64,000 nt of DNA, taken from NCBI GenBank assembly GCA_963722815.1, contig CAVROM010000003.1, positions 868,001-932,000 on the forward strand, written 5' to 3'. Below the pieces are notes generated by a model. The model was not told the DNA's origin and ran no database searches. It saw only the letters and a list, made by a program, of their open reading frames with translations. Below are positions 53,068 through 62,400 of this stretch, piece by piece (position 1 is the stretch's first letter; every line of letters begins with the position of its first letter). The translations under genes were made by a program, and so were the position numbers. This DNA comes from DASQFQ01 sp963722815. Its GTDB lineage: Bacteria; Actinomycetota; Thermoleophilia; Solirubrobacterales; Solirubrobacteraceae.

Positions 53068-53613
53068 ATGACCGTCACCGATGTCTGCGACGACGAGCTC
53101 CTCGCAGGTCACGACGTCGCCTCGTTCGCACTGTTCTACCGGCGTCACGTCGACGCTATGCTCGGGTTTTTCTCGCGCCGGACGCGCGATGCCGAGCTCG
53201 CCGCGGACCTGACGGCGGAGACGTTCGCGGCCGCGCTGGCCGCTCGCGCGCGCTATCGGCCGGAGCTCGGCCCGGCGACCGGGTGGTTGTTCGCGATCGC
53301 CATGAACAAGCTCGTCGACGCCCAGCGCCGCGGCCGCGCCGAGCGCCGCGCGCAGCGCCGCCTCGGCATGGAGCGGATCGAGCTCGACGACGAGGACATC
53401 GCCCGCATCGACGCGCTCGGCGACGACCCGGGCGTGCTCACGTGGCTGGAGACGCTGGAGCCGGACCAGCGCGAGGCGATCCGCGCGCACGTCGTCGACG
53501 AGCGCAGCTACCGGGAGATCGCCGAGCAGCAGCACGTCTCGCCGGCGGCGGTGCGCAAGCGCGTGAGCCGCGGCCTGGCCGTGGCGCGCCGGCGGATGGG
53601 GAGCCGGGGATGA
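53068..53613 (+). CDS. ECF-family RNA polymerase sigma factor
   Basis: 181 residues. Sigma-2: FALFYRRHVDAMLGFFSRRTRDAELAADLTAETFAAALAARARY with GWLFAIAMNKLVDAQRRGRAERRA. Sigma-4: LETLEPDQREAIRAHVVDERSYREIAEQQHVSPAAVRKRVSRGLAVARRR. GGCGAG precedes the ATG. Its stop overlaps the following membrane beta-propeller gene (ATGA), which takes the place where an anti-sigma factor is normally encoded. Confidence 0.93.
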   Translation: MTVTDVCDDELLAGHDVASFALFYRRHVDAMLGFFSRRTRDAELAADLTAETFAAALAARARYRPELGPATGWLFAIAMNKLVDAQRRGRAERRAQRRLGMERIELDDEDIARIDALGDDPGVLTWLETLEPDQREAIRAHVVDERSYREIAEQQHVSPAAVRKRVSRGLAVARRRMGSRG

Positions 53614-54635
53614 GACAGGACTTCGCCGACAAGCTCGAGCTCGAGCTGCGGGCTGCCGCGGCGCGGCAGGCGCGGCCGCTGTGGGTCGCGCGCCGGCAGC
53701 TGCTCGCGCCGGCGCTGGCCGCGGCCGTGGTGGTCGCCGTCGCGGTCGTCATCGCGGTGACCGCGCTGCACTCGGAGGAGACGGTCCCGGCGCAGCCGGG
53801 GCCGCGGATGATCGCGGACACGGCGCTGGTGAGCCAGGGCGGCTCGATGGCGTCGGCGTTCGGCTCGGTGTGGGTGGCGGACATCGCGCGCGACCGGGTA
53901 CTCCGGCTCGATCCGCGCACGCGCGCCGTCAAGGCGCGCATCCCGCTCGGCCAGGCTGCGTGGGTCGGTGCCGCCGGCGGCTCGATATGGGCACTCGGCG
54001 CCGACCGGCTGCAGCGCATCGATCCGTCGAGCAACCGCATCGTCGCGACCATTCCCTCCCTCGGGTCGGCGCCGGGAGTGGTCCTCGAGGGCCGGGGCGT
54101 CGTCTGGATGGGGTACCCGCAGGCGCTGGCCCGCGTCGACCTGACGCGCAACGCGGTCACGCGCACGGTTCCGATCTCGCGGGAGGGGTTCAAGGCCGTC
54201 GACGGCGGCTCCGACGGGCGGATCCTCTACGTCGTGCGCGGCGATCGCCGGCTGCTGCGCTTCGACGCGCGCAGCGGGAAGCGCCTCTCGGCGGTGCCGG
54301 CGAACGGCGCCGGTCTGCTCGGCGTCTCCGGCGGCACCGTCTTCCTGGTCGGCGACTCGGGCATGTCGGCGGTCGACGCCGCGACCGGGCGCACGCGCTG
54401 GACGCGCGACCTCGGCGCGCAGCACGTCAACAACGGAACGCTGGACGGCGGGACGCTGTGGGTGCACGCGAGCGACCGGCGCGACCGGCTGTGGCGGCTC
54501 GACGCGCGCAGCGGCCGCGTCACCGGCTCGCTCGCGCTGCCCGAGTTCGGCGCGGCCGGCGTCGTCACGGTCGGCAAGCAGGTGTGGACGATGAGCATCG
54601 GCGGCGACCTGCAGGTCGCGCTGAAGAAAGGGTGA
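53610..54635 (+). CDS. membrane-anchored beta-propeller protein, possible anti-sigma factor
   Basis: 341 residues: a 45-residue cytoplasmic N-terminus (QDFADKLELELRAAAARQ...), one membrane helix (LLAPALAAAVVVAVAVVIAV) and an extracellular PQQ/NHL-like propeller with repeats such as GSVWVADIARDRVLRLDPRTRAV and RLWRLDARSGRVTGSLALPE. No HxxxCxxC zinc anti-sigma motif is present. Coupling to the ECF gene suggests that it senses an outside signal and holds the sigma factor through its short N-terminus; this is inference. Confidence 0.75.
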   Translation: MRQDFADKLELELRAAAARQARPLWVARRQLLAPALAAAVVVAVAVVIAVTALHSEETVPAQPGPRMIADTALVSQGGSMASAFGSVWVADIARDRVLRLDPRTRAVKARIPLGQAAWVGAAGGSIWALGADRLQRIDPSSNRIVATIPSLGSAPGVVLEGRGVVWMGYPQALARVDLTRNAVTRTVPISREGFKAVDGGSDGRILYVVRGDRRLLRFDARSGKRLSAVPANGAGLLGVSGGTVFLVGDSGMSAVDAATGRTRWTRDLGAQHVNNGTLDGGTLWVHASDRRDRLWRLDARSGRVTGSLALPEFGAAGVVTVGKQVWTMSIGGDLQVALKKG

Positions 54636-54641
54636 GAGCGG

Positions 54642-55082
54642 ATGACACGGATCCTCGTCGTGGCGAACCGGACGGCGGCCGCGCCGCAACTGCTGGACGA
54701 GGTCAGGCGCCGGCGTGACGCCGGCCCCTGCGAGTTCGCGCTGCTGATCCCCGACGTCAACGACCGCAAGGCGGCCGACTGGACGCTCGAGAGCGCGCTG
54801 CCGCTGCTGGAGCGCAAGGCCGGCGGCAAGGTCAAGGGCCTGGTCGGCGGGCCCGAGCCGTTCGCGTCCGTGCAGGAGGCGGTGCGCGAGGGCGGCTACG
54901 ACGAGATCATCGTCTCGACGCTCCCGCGCAAGACCTCGAAGTGGCTGCGGCGCGACCTGATCAGCCGCATCCAGGGGCTCGGGCTCCCCGTGACGGTCAT
55001 CACCCCCCGCGGGGGCATGACGAACCGGGAGGCGGGCAAGACGCTGCTGCGCTTCGGGTCGGGCGCCGGCCTGGGCGGCTGA
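54642..55082 (+). CDS. universal-stress-protein-like nucleotide-binding domain protein
   Basis: 146 residues: RILVVANRTAAAPQLLDEVRRR, CEFALLIPDVNDRK, VKGLVGGPEPFASVQEAVREGGYDEIIVSTLPRKTSKWLRRDLISRIQGLGLPVTVITP. The alternating beta-alpha pattern with a late VSTLPRKTSKWLRRDL resembles the UspA fold and its G-x-x-G phosphate loop, here altered. It follows the propeller gene by 6 bp. The role is probably small-molecule sensing; unproven. Confidence 0.65.
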   Translation: MTRILVVANRTAAAPQLLDEVRRRRDAGPCEFALLIPDVNDRKAADWTLESALPLLERKAGGKVKGLVGGPEPFASVQEAVREGGYDEIIVSTLPRKTSKWLRRDLISRIQGLGLPVTVITPRGGMTNREAGKTLLRFGSGAGLGG

Positions 55083-55264
55083 GGCCGCGTAGTCCGTAGA
55101 CGGCTCCGGCGGTCAGCCCGCTCGCCGGGGTCGTTGTGGAAGAAGAGGCCGCCGACCAGCTCGCCTGCGGCGAACAGGCCGGGCAGCGCGCGACCGGCGG
55201 TGTCAAGCATGCGCGCGGCGTGCGCGGCGCACAGGCCGGCGTTGCGCGCCCCGGCCACGATCAC
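55083..55264 (-). pseudogene. FAD-dependent tricarballylate-dehydrogenase-like remnant with internal deletion
   Basis: The short frame starts VIVAGARNAGLCAAHAAR, the N-terminal FAD-binding loop of TcuA/fumarate-reductase-like flavoproteins. It runs directly into MLDTAGRALPGLFAAGELVGGLFFHNDPG and, after a frame shift near 55122, SGLTAGAVYGLRG, which is their C-terminal block. About 400 intervening residues are missing. It is squeezed between two intact genes and is not functional. Confidence 0.7.
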
Positions 55265-55319
55265 GTCTCAGCTCGCCACGCCCTCTGTATCACCGCGACG
55301 GCGGGGCGCTCTGACCGCC

Positions 55320-55781
55320 ATGACCAACATCGTCCGTCTGCTGGCCGTGCTCGGCCGCATCAACCCCGCCGTCTGGGACGCGATCATCCCGCACGGTCCC
55401 GTCGGGCCGCAGCGCGCCGCGCTCAACCCCCAGCCGCTGCCGCCCAAGGAGGCCATGCTGCGCGCCTCCGCGGAGGTGGCGCACGACATCGCGTCCGCCG
55501 CCGTCTTCGCCGCGGCGGCCGGCGGGGAGCCCGGCCGCCTCGTCTCCGAGGTGATCGACGACTGGTGCGGCACCCGCCCGCGCCCGTTCCCGTGGCCGCA
55601 CCCGTTCCCGTTCCCGTGGCCGCCCGAGCCCGAGCCGCACCCGGACTGGGACATCGGCGCCTCGCGCGTCGTCGGCGCGCTGACGCTGGCCCAAGTCGCC
55701 TCGCGGATGGAGGACGGCCCGGCGCGCGACGCGCTGGCCAAGGGCGCCGAGCAGCTGCTCGACGCCGGCCTCGAGGGCTGA
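55320..55781 (+). CDS. hypothetical protein with Pro/Trp/Phe-rich segment
   Basis: 153 residues without signal peptide. The N-terminal helix (IVRLLAVLGRINPAVWDAIIPHG) is followed by the phrase ALNPQPLPPKE, a helical region ending VIDDWCGTR, then a low-complexity stretch alternating Pro with aromatic residues (PRPFPWPHPFPFPW, PEPEPHPDW) and a C-terminal helix rich in Ala. LNPQPLPP looks like a conserved tag; its meaning is not known to me. A strong terminator follows. Confidence 0.65.
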   Translation: MTNIVRLLAVLGRINPAVWDAIIPHGPVGPQRAALNPQPLPPKEAMLRASAEVAHDIASAAVFAAAAGGEPGRLVSEVIDDWCGTRPRPFPWPHPFPFPWPPEPEPHPDWDIGASRVVGALTLAQVASRMEDGPARDALAKGAEQLLDAGLEG

Positions 55782-55786
55782 AGCGA

Positions 55787-55817
55787 CGCGGGGCCCGGCA
55801 CGACGCCGGGCCCCGCG
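55787..55817. terminator. bidirectional 13-bp hairpin terminator
   Basis: CGCGGGGCCCGGC (55787-55799) pairs perfectly with GCCGGGCCCCGCG (55805-55817) around ACGAC. It fills the 37-bp gap between two convergent genes, so it can end both transcripts. Confidence 0.85.
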
Positions 55818-55818
55818 C

Positions 55819-56256
55819 TCATCGCTTGAGGAAGGAGACGCGCCCGTTGGTCTCGAGCACGGCGTACTCGACCGCGTCGAGCCCGCCGATCGACTGCTGC
55901 CGGGCCTCGGCCAGCAGCTCCTCGACGGTCATGCGCTGGCGCCGCAGGTTGCCCTCGATCAGCCGGCCGCCGGCGACGAGCACGACCGGCTCGCCCTCGA
56001 GCAGCGGGCGGAGCCGGCGGAAGCGGTAGCTGAGGTACGCGGTGCCGACCGTGAGGACGGCGATCGTGACGATCACGATCGTGGCGCCGGTCAGCGAGTT
56101 GTCGCTCTGCGTCACGCCCTGCTGGATGAGGTCGCCCATCACCACGAGCAGGATCAGGTCGAACGGCTCCATCGAGCTCAGCTCGCGCCGCCCGACCGCA
56201 CGCGTGATCACGACGATCAGGACGAAGACGACGATCGAGCGCAGGACGAGGTCCAT
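55819..56256 (-). CDS. DUF421 (YetF-like) membrane protein
   Basis: 145 residues: three membrane helices (LVLRSIVVFVLIVVITRAVG, FDLILLVVMGDLIQQGV, GATIVIVTIAVLTVGTAYLSY) and a cytoplasmic beta domain with LLEGEPVVLVAGGRLIEGNLRRQRMTVEELLAEARQQ. GRRELSSMEPFDLILLVVMGDL is the family signature. It starts 3 bp after the upstream gene on the same strand, forming an operon. Function of DUF421 proteins is unknown. Confidence 0.92.
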   Translation of the reverse strand: MDLVLRSIVVFVLIVVITRAVGRRELSSMEPFDLILLVVMGDLIQQGVTQSDNSLTGATIVIVTIAVLTVGTAYLSYRFRRLRPLLEGEPVVLVAGGRLIEGNLRRQRMTVEELLAEARQQSIGGLDAVEYAVLETNGRVSFLKR

Positions 56257-56259
56257 GGC

Positions 56260-56775
56260 TCAGGGCAGGACCGTGATCGTGGGGGACAGGCGGACCAGCG
56301 GCGTCGCGGCGTCGTCGAGCTCGATGCCGTAGGACCGGCGTCCCGTGTTGGTCGGGTTGACCTGGAACTGGAGCCAGACCGTCAGGTCGTCGCCGGCCGC
56401 CAGCTTGTTGTAGGTGAGCACCACGCGCCCGTCGCGGTTGAGCTCGCCGGCCGGCTCCGGGTGGATCGAGTTCACCTGCATGCCCTCGACCCAGCCGTGG
56501 TCGAGCACGAAATGAGGGAATGCGATCTCGCGCGCGGCGTGGACCTCCACGCGCGACTGGAAGAGCAGGCCGCCGCGCACGGTCTCGGGGGCCGTCAACG
56601 TCATCCGCGCGGCCGGTGCTGCCGCCTGCGATCCCGTCGCGCGCTGGCCGAAGCGGTCCGCGAGCGCGAGCACCGCGATGACGCAGAACAGCCCGATCAC
56701 GACCCGCCGAGCCCACAGCCCGCGGTCCTGACCCGCCCGGTCGATCTCGAGCTCGGTGAAGGCGCCCGCCACCAT
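56260..56775 (-). CDS. single-pass membrane protein with extracytoplasmic beta domain
   Basis: 171 residues. One anchor (VVIGLFCVIAVLALADRFG) is followed by a beta-rich outside domain (RMTLTAPETVRGGLLFQSRVEVHAAREIAFPHFVLDHGWVEGMQVNSIHPEPAG, TVWLQFQVNPTNTGRRSYGIELDD). AGGAG stands immediately before the ATG and a few bases before the next codon, GTG, so the start is uncertain by one codon. It is co-transcribed with the DUF421 gene and probably works with it. No named family recognised. Confidence 0.75.
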   Translation of the reverse strand: MVAGAFTELEIDRAGQDRGLWARRVVIGLFCVIAVLALADRFGQRATGSQAAAPAARMTLTAPETVRGGLLFQSRVEVHAAREIAFPHFVLDHGWVEGMQVNSIHPEPAGELNRDGRVVLTYNKLAAGDDLTVWLQFQVNPTNTGRRSYGIELDDAATPLVRLSPTITVLP

Positions 56776-56784
56776 TCTCCTGAT

Positions 56785-57010
56785 TCAGCCGCGGCGGCCC
56801 CGGTCCTGCCCGGCGAGGAAGGCGAGGATGTGGCGCCACAGGTCGGCCTTGGCGGCGGCGTCGGCGCGCGCGGTGCCGCCGATTCCGATCTGGGTCGTCG
56901 CGCCCGGCAGGTACGGCGTCGGGATGCCGATCCCGTGGCCCGCCTGCTCGTAGACGAGGCCCTGGTGCGGGTAGCGGAAGCGATGGCTCCGCAGCCGCTG
57001 CTCAATCGCC
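56785..57010 (-). pseudogene. C-terminal remnant of a BAAT/acyl-CoA thioesterase-type hydrolase
   Basis: The 3' end of this open frame reads IEQRLRSHRFRYPHQGLVYEQAGHGIGIPTPYLP and TARADAAAKADLWRHILAFL, which is the C-terminal part of the BAAT_C dienelactone-hydrolase-like fold with its catalytic His in AGHGIG. The rest of the hydrolase is absent. It is joined in frame to the GAF-domain gene, probably by a deletion. Confidence 0.55.
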
Positions 57011-58057
57011 TCGACGCTCGACCGCGAGCACGGGCGCGGCCTGGCGACGGTGGCGGTGACGCCCTCGCACTCGCCGGGCTTGAACGCGCGCGGCTTCATC
57101 ACCAGCAGCGAGCCGATCACCTCGCCGCCCACGAGCGAGGGCACGCACAGCGCCGCGCCGGCCGCCTTGCCGCACAGCTCGCAGCTCTGCAGCGGCTCGC
57201 TGCCGGGCTCGCGCTCGTACAGGCGGCCCCGCCGGATGGCCAGGCACGAGCTCGGCGTGGCGTGGGTGAGGGCGTCGGCCAAGCCATCGACGGCGGAGGG
57301 GTCGGTGCTGGCGTCGAGCGAGTTGCCGCTCGCGTTGCGGGTGAGGACGACCGCCTCCGCGCTCGGGACGACCCGCTCCGCGCGGCGGCGCAGCAGCTCC
57401 TCGGCCTCGAGCTCGTCGTCGGCGCCCTGGAGCGCCTCGACGTACTCGCGCCGCTGCACGGACCGCTGCCGATCCCGGCGCGCCTGGCGCTCCACCACGA
57501 TCATGCCGAAGGCGAGGATGCCGCCGCCGAACAGCAGGACGAAGCCGAACACGATCCAGCGGGAGTGCTGCAGCTCGGTCTCCGTCCGCCGCACGAGGTG
57601 GCGGCGCAGTGCCGTGTCCTGGGTGCGGAGGCGGTCCATGAGCGTCTTGCGCGTGCGGGTGTCGGCGACGCTGGCCGCCTTCGGCCCGGTGCGCTCCACC
57701 TGGCCGACGGCGATCCGGGCTTGCGCCTGCCATTCGCGCGCGGTGGCCGTCAGCGCGCTGATCTGATCGAGGGCCGTGCGGTAGCCTTTGGCGGCCTTGA
57801 CGGCCCGGTCGTGCGCGCTCTCGAACTCGTCCAGCCCCAGCTCGTAGGGCTCGAGGAAGTGCGACGCCGGTCAGCGCGTAGCCGCGCAGCCCGGTCTTTT
57901 GGTCGAGCATCGCGGTCGGCAGGTCGTTCGACGAGCGCAGCTGGCCCTGCGTGCCGAGGATCGTCTGACGCTGCTCGCCTGCGATCAGCCACACGCTCAC
58001 GCCGATCACGAGGACCAGGAGGACCAGCAAGGCCCGCAATCGCGCGTATATAGACAT
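57002..58057 (-). CDS. CHASE3- and GAF-domain sensor protein, truncated
   Basis: A first membrane helix (ALLVLLVLVIGVSVWLIAG) is followed by an extracytoplasmic CHASE3 helical domain (LDQKTGLRGYALTG/SHFLEPYELGLDEF, QISALTATAREWQAQARIAVG), a second helix (WIVFGFVLLFGGGILAFGMIVV), a coiled-coil linker and a GAF domain (VVPSAEAVVLTRNASGNSLD, CELCGKAAGAALCVPSLVGGEVIGSLLVM). One extra base near 57872 breaks the frame. Near 57040 a second shift would end the protein at VLAVERRGD. No kinase or cyclase output domain remains, so it is probably an incomplete sensor. Confidence 0.7.
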   Translation of the reverse strand: MSIYARLRALLVLLVLVIGVSVWLIAGEQRQTILGTQGQLRSSNDLPTAMLDQKTGLRGYALTGVALPRALRAGAGRVRERARPGRQGRQRLPHGPRSDQRADGHRARMAGASPDRRRPGGAHRAEGGQRRRHPHAQDAHGPPPHPGHGTAPPPRAADGDRAAALPLDRVRLRPAVRRRHPRLRHDRGGAPGAPGSAAVRAAARVRRGAPGRRRRARGRGAAAPPRGAGRPERGGGRPHPQRERQLARRQHRPLRRRWLGRRPHPRHAELVPGHPAGPPVRARARQRAAAELRAVRQGGRRGAVRALARGRRGDRLAAGDEAARVQARRVRGRHRHRRQAAPVLAVERRGD

Positions 58058-58128
58058 TGCCCCACGGTCGTCTCGACCTCTGGCGCGCAGACTTGAGCGC
58101 GGGTGACTAGGGTGCCGCCGGTGCGGCG

Positions 58129-59103
58129 GTGCAGATCAGCGAGCTGACGGGGCCTCAGGGGCTGAAGCTGGTCGACGTCGCCGAGCCGGAGGCCGCGCAT
58201 CCGCTGGCCGCTGACGGCCGGGTCGTGGTGATCGACGTCGAGGCCGCGGGGGTGTCGTTCCCGGAGGTCCTGCAGAGCCGCGGCGAGTATCAGGTCAAGC
58301 CCGACCTGCCGTTCATCCCGGCGCCGAGGTCGCCGGCACCGTGCGCAGCGCGCCGGACGGCAGCCGGCTGAAGCCGGGCGACCGGGTCGCGGCGATGTCC
58401 ATGCTCGGCGGGTTCGCGGAGGTCGCCGTCGCGCCCGAGTTCTGACCTTCGCGCTGGCCGAGGAGCTCGACGTCGCCGAGGGCGCCGGGCTGATCCTCAA
58501 CTACCCGCGGCCTACTTCTCGCTGGTCACGCGCGGCCGGCTGCAGGAGGGCGAGACCGTGCTCGTCCACGGCGCCGCGGGCGGCGTCGGCACCGCCACGC
58601 TGCAGGTCGCCAAGGGCCTGGGAGCGCGCACGTTCGCGGTCGTCTCCGACGACGAGAAGGAAGCGGTGGCGCGCCGCGCCGGCGCCGACGAGGTGTTCCG
58701 CTCCGGCGGCCCGTGGAAGGACGAGGTGCGCGAGGCGGGCCGCGCCGACCTGGTCATCGACCCGGTCGGCGGCGACCGCATGACCGACTCGCTCCGGTCC
58801 TTGAAGGAGGAGGGACGGCTGGTGGTGGTCGGCTTCACCGGCGGCTCGATCCCCGAGGTGAAGGTCAACCGGCTGCTGCTCAACAACGTGTCGGTGGTCG
58901 GCGCCGGCTGGGGCGCCTACGTGCTCGCCAAGCCCCACTCAACGCCGAGATCCAGGCCAAGATCGACGAGCTCGTCGCGTCCGGCCACGTGCGGCCGATC
59001 GTCGGCGCCCGCCTGCCGCTCGAGCGCGCGGCCGAGGCGCTCGAGCTGATCGACGGCCGGCGCGCGCTCGGCAAGGTCGTGCTGGAGATCGAGCGGCTAC
59101 TAG
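58129..59103 (+). CDS. quinone-oxidoreductase-like zinc-less MDR enzyme, four frame breaks
   Basis: An NADPH:quinone-reductase family protein: VVIDVEAAGVSFPEVLQSRGEYQVKPDLPFIP, then (after a lost base near 58322) AEVAGTVRSAPDGSRLKPGDRVAAM, the nucleotide loop VLVHGAAGGVGTATLQVAKGLGARTFAVVSD, and LVIDPVGGDRMTDSLRSLKEEGRLVVVGFTGG. Further single-base losses occur near 58440, 58505 and 58935. No zinc-lobe Cys residues are present, as expected for this subfamily. The exact stop is uncertain because of possible further shifts. Substrate unknown. Confidence 0.75.
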
Positions 59104-59459
59104 GCCTTCGCGTAGTCCTCGGCCAACTGGGACTCGAACTGAAGCCGACGAAGCGCTCGTCGCCCTCGACCAGGCGTCGTGACCGGGCTCGATGACGTAG
59201 GCGTCGCCCGCGCCGATCTCCAGCACCGTGCCGTCGTCGTGCCGGACGGTCATGCGCCCGGCCTGGACGACGCCGACGTGCCGCAGCCGGCAGCTGTCGG
59301 TTCCGGCCACCGGCTTGACGCACTCGGACAGCGCCAGCCCGGCTGGAGCGTCAGGCGCGCGGCGGTCGTCGAGCCCATCCGGACGACGTCGACCTGCGTC
59401 TTGTCCGGCGTCCGCGTCTCGTCGGGGGAGTCGAAGTCGCGTGATTGCACACCAGCCAC
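59100..59459 (-). CDS. small cupin-domain protein, three frame breaks
   Basis: About 120 residues. The GTG start has GGAG upstream. VDVVRMGSTTAARLTLQPGW leads into the cupin core (LALSECVKPVAGTDSCRLRHVGVVQAGRMTVRHDDGTVLEIGAGDAYVIEPGHDAW) and the tail VEGDERFVGFEFESQLAEDYAKA. Frame breaks lie near 59339, 59177 and 59140. The C-terminal RFVGFEF pattern is common in actinobacterial cupins of unknown role. It lies 39 bp downstream of the BTAD regulator gene on the same strand. Confidence 0.7.
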
Positions 59460-59498
59460 GGCGGTCTCCTCTCGTCGTTTCGACTGCGAGCGATCCTC

Positions 59499-62400
59499 TC
59501 AGGCGAGCCCGGGGAGGTCCAGCGCCTGCGCGGTGGCGGCGACCTCCGCGGCCAGCTCGTCGTCGGGCGCGAGGCGTGCAGGCGGCGCTGACCGTGCAGG
59601 CGCCAGACGGTGCAGCCGAGCTCGGCGTTGCGGTCGATCGCCGCGCGCAGATGGGCGATCGCCTCGTCCCGGCGGCCGAGCAGGGCGGCGAGGCCGCCGA
59701 GGTGGCGGTCGACCGCGCCGTAGCTGACGACCGCGCGGCCCGCGGTGGCCGGGCGGCCGGCGTACGGGCAGCGAGCCGGTCGTAGACGGCTGCGCGTGGG
59801 TCGGGTCGCCGAGCAGCGGATCGCCTCGGCGGCCTCGGCCTGCGCGGACAGCCAGTTGGCGTCGAAGGCGAGCCCGTCGGCGCACCCAGTCGTCGAGGTG
59901 CGCGCGCGCCTCGTCCGTCCGGCCGAGCCCGGCGAGCATCCAGACGTAGTGACGACGCGGTAGGCCGGGCCGGCGGGCGAGTTGGCGACCTTGTCCTGGA
60001 GGAAGGCGAGGTCCGTCTCGTCGAACTCGCGCCGCTCGGCCTGCATGAGCTGCTCGACCATCGCCGCGAACAGCTCGGCGTTGCGGTCGCCGGCGCGCTC
60101 GCCGGCCGCTCGGGCCTCAGCGCGCAGCCGCTCGCGCCTCCGCGAAGCGCCCGGCGAGCGCGCGCCTCGATCGCCGCCCACAGCGGCGTGTACCACTGGA
60201 ACGACGGCAGCCGCAGCTCGTCGGCCAGCCGGGCGTGGCGCGCGATCTCCTCGCGGCAGGCGGCCATGTCGCCGAGCTCGAAGAGGTCCGTCACGCGCCA
60301 GTTGCGCGCCTGCAGCTCGAGCGTGCGGCTCGCCGGCCGCGCGCGGCCGCGGCGATCATCTCGTCGGCGCGTGCGCAGGCGCTCCTCGATGCGGTCGGGG
60401 CGCCACAGCGCGACGTGGCGCGCGTTGAGCGCGGCGGCGAGCGCGCTCGGGTCGCCGGGCCGCGCGCGGCGGCGACCGCCTCGGCGCTGAGCGCCTCCGA
60501 GCGAGTCGCGGTCCGGCGCGTAGTAGAGCTCGACCGCCAGGCGCGCCAGCAGCCGCGAGCGCAGCAGCGGGCGCGGCCGCCGAGCGCCGCGAGCGCCTCC
60601 TCGAGCCGCGCGATCGTCTCGGCATCGAGGTCGACGATCGCGACCCCGAGGCCGGCGTAGCCGAGCGCGGCGTCGGCCAGCAGCCCGGGATCGCCGCGCC
60701 GGCGCGCGAGCCGCGGCGGCGGCGTCGAAGGCGCTCGCGCGCGCCGCGGCTCGCCGGCGCGCAGCAGCGCGTCGCCGCGGGCGAGCAGCAGCGGGCCGGC
60801 CTCGCTCGTCGGCGTCGGCGAGCGCGAGCGCCTCGAGCGCGCGCTCGAAGCGCTCGGCGGCGTCCTCGTAGGCCAGCCGGCGAGCGCGCGCCGGCCGGCG
60901 CGCACGAGCAGGTCGGCGACCTCGCGCGCGTCGCGCGGGCGCGGCGGCCTCGGAAAGGTGCGAGGCGATCTCCTCGAGGTGGCGGTCCTCGCCGAGCGCG
61001 CGCAGCGCCTCGGCGGCCCGGCGGTGCAGGCGGGCGCGGCGCAGCGCGTTGAGCTCGTCGTAGACCGCCTCGCGCACGAGCGCGTGCGCGAACTCGAGCC
61101 CGGCGCCGGCGCCGGCCCGCAGCAGGCGCGCGCGCAGGAGCTCGTCGAGCGCCGCCTCGGCCGCCGCGGGCTCGAGCGCCGGCGGTGCCTCGAGCGCGCG
61201 CGGGTCGAGCTCGAGGCCGAGCACCGCGGCGGCCGCGAGCAGCTCGTTCGGCGTCGTCGCCGAGCCGCGCGAGGCGGACGCCGACCGCGTGGCGCACGCT
61301 CTCGGGCACCTCCGGGCTCTCGGCGAGCCCGCGCAGCACCTCCTCGACGAAGAACGCGTTGCCGTCGGTGCGCGTGGACGCGCGGCGCGGCGACCGGCCG
61401 CGTCGACGCCGAGCAGCGACGCGCGCGAGCGCCGCCGACGTCGTCCTCGGTCCGAGCCCGCGCAGCCCGATGCGGTCGCAGCGCGCCGTCGCGCTGCAGC
61501 TCGGCGAGCGCGCCGGTCAGCGGGCTGCGCCGGCCGAGCTCGGTGTCGCGGTAGGTGCCGAGGACGAGCAGCGGGCCGGCGCGGCGCCGAGCGCAGCAGG
61601 AAGCTCGAGCAGCAGCAGCGTCGCGCGGTCGGCCCAGTGCAGGTCGTCGATGATCAGCAGCAGCGCCGCGCTCGGCGGCGAGCGGTGAGCGTCGCGTCGA
61701 CGGCGTCGAACAGGCGGTGGCGCGCGCCGGCGCCCGGCGTCGCTGCGCCGGGCTGCAGGACCTCGGCGGCGCCGACTGCGCGCAGGGCCTCGGCGAACGG
61801 CTCGAACGGCGCCAGCGGCTCCTCCCAGCAGCGGCCGAGCAGCGACCGGCGCGCCGCGCGTCGAGGACCTCGCGCGCGAAGCGATGCGCCAGGCGCGTCT
61901 TGCCGACGCCCGGGCTCGCCGGCGATCAGGACGATGCGGCGGCTGCGGTGCGTCTCGACGTCCGCCCAGGCCGCCCGCAGGCGCGCGAGCTCGGCGCGCG
62001 GCCGACGAACCGCGTCTCGTGCGCGCGCGCGAGCGGCGGGCGGCGCGGGCGCGGCCGGCGCGCGCCGCAGCGTCTCCAGCAGCGCGCGGGTCTCGCGCGA
62101 CGGCGCGATCCCGAGCGTCGTCGCGCATCCGCTGGGCGAAGCGCTCGCCCGCGGCCAGCGCCGCGGCCCGGTCGCCGGCGGCCGCGAGGCGCTCGATCAG
62201 GCGCCGGTTGGGCGCCTCGGCGAGCGGGTCGAGCGCGACCTGCTCGCGCGTGAGCCGCACGGCCTCGGCCGGGTCGGCGCTCGCCGCCGCGGCGGCTCGA
62301 GCGCCTCCGCGAGCCGCTCGGCGTGCGCGCGGCGCGCCTCGTGGGCCCAGTCGTCGTCGAAGCCGTCGAGGATCGGCGCCGGGCACGCCTCGAGCGCGGC

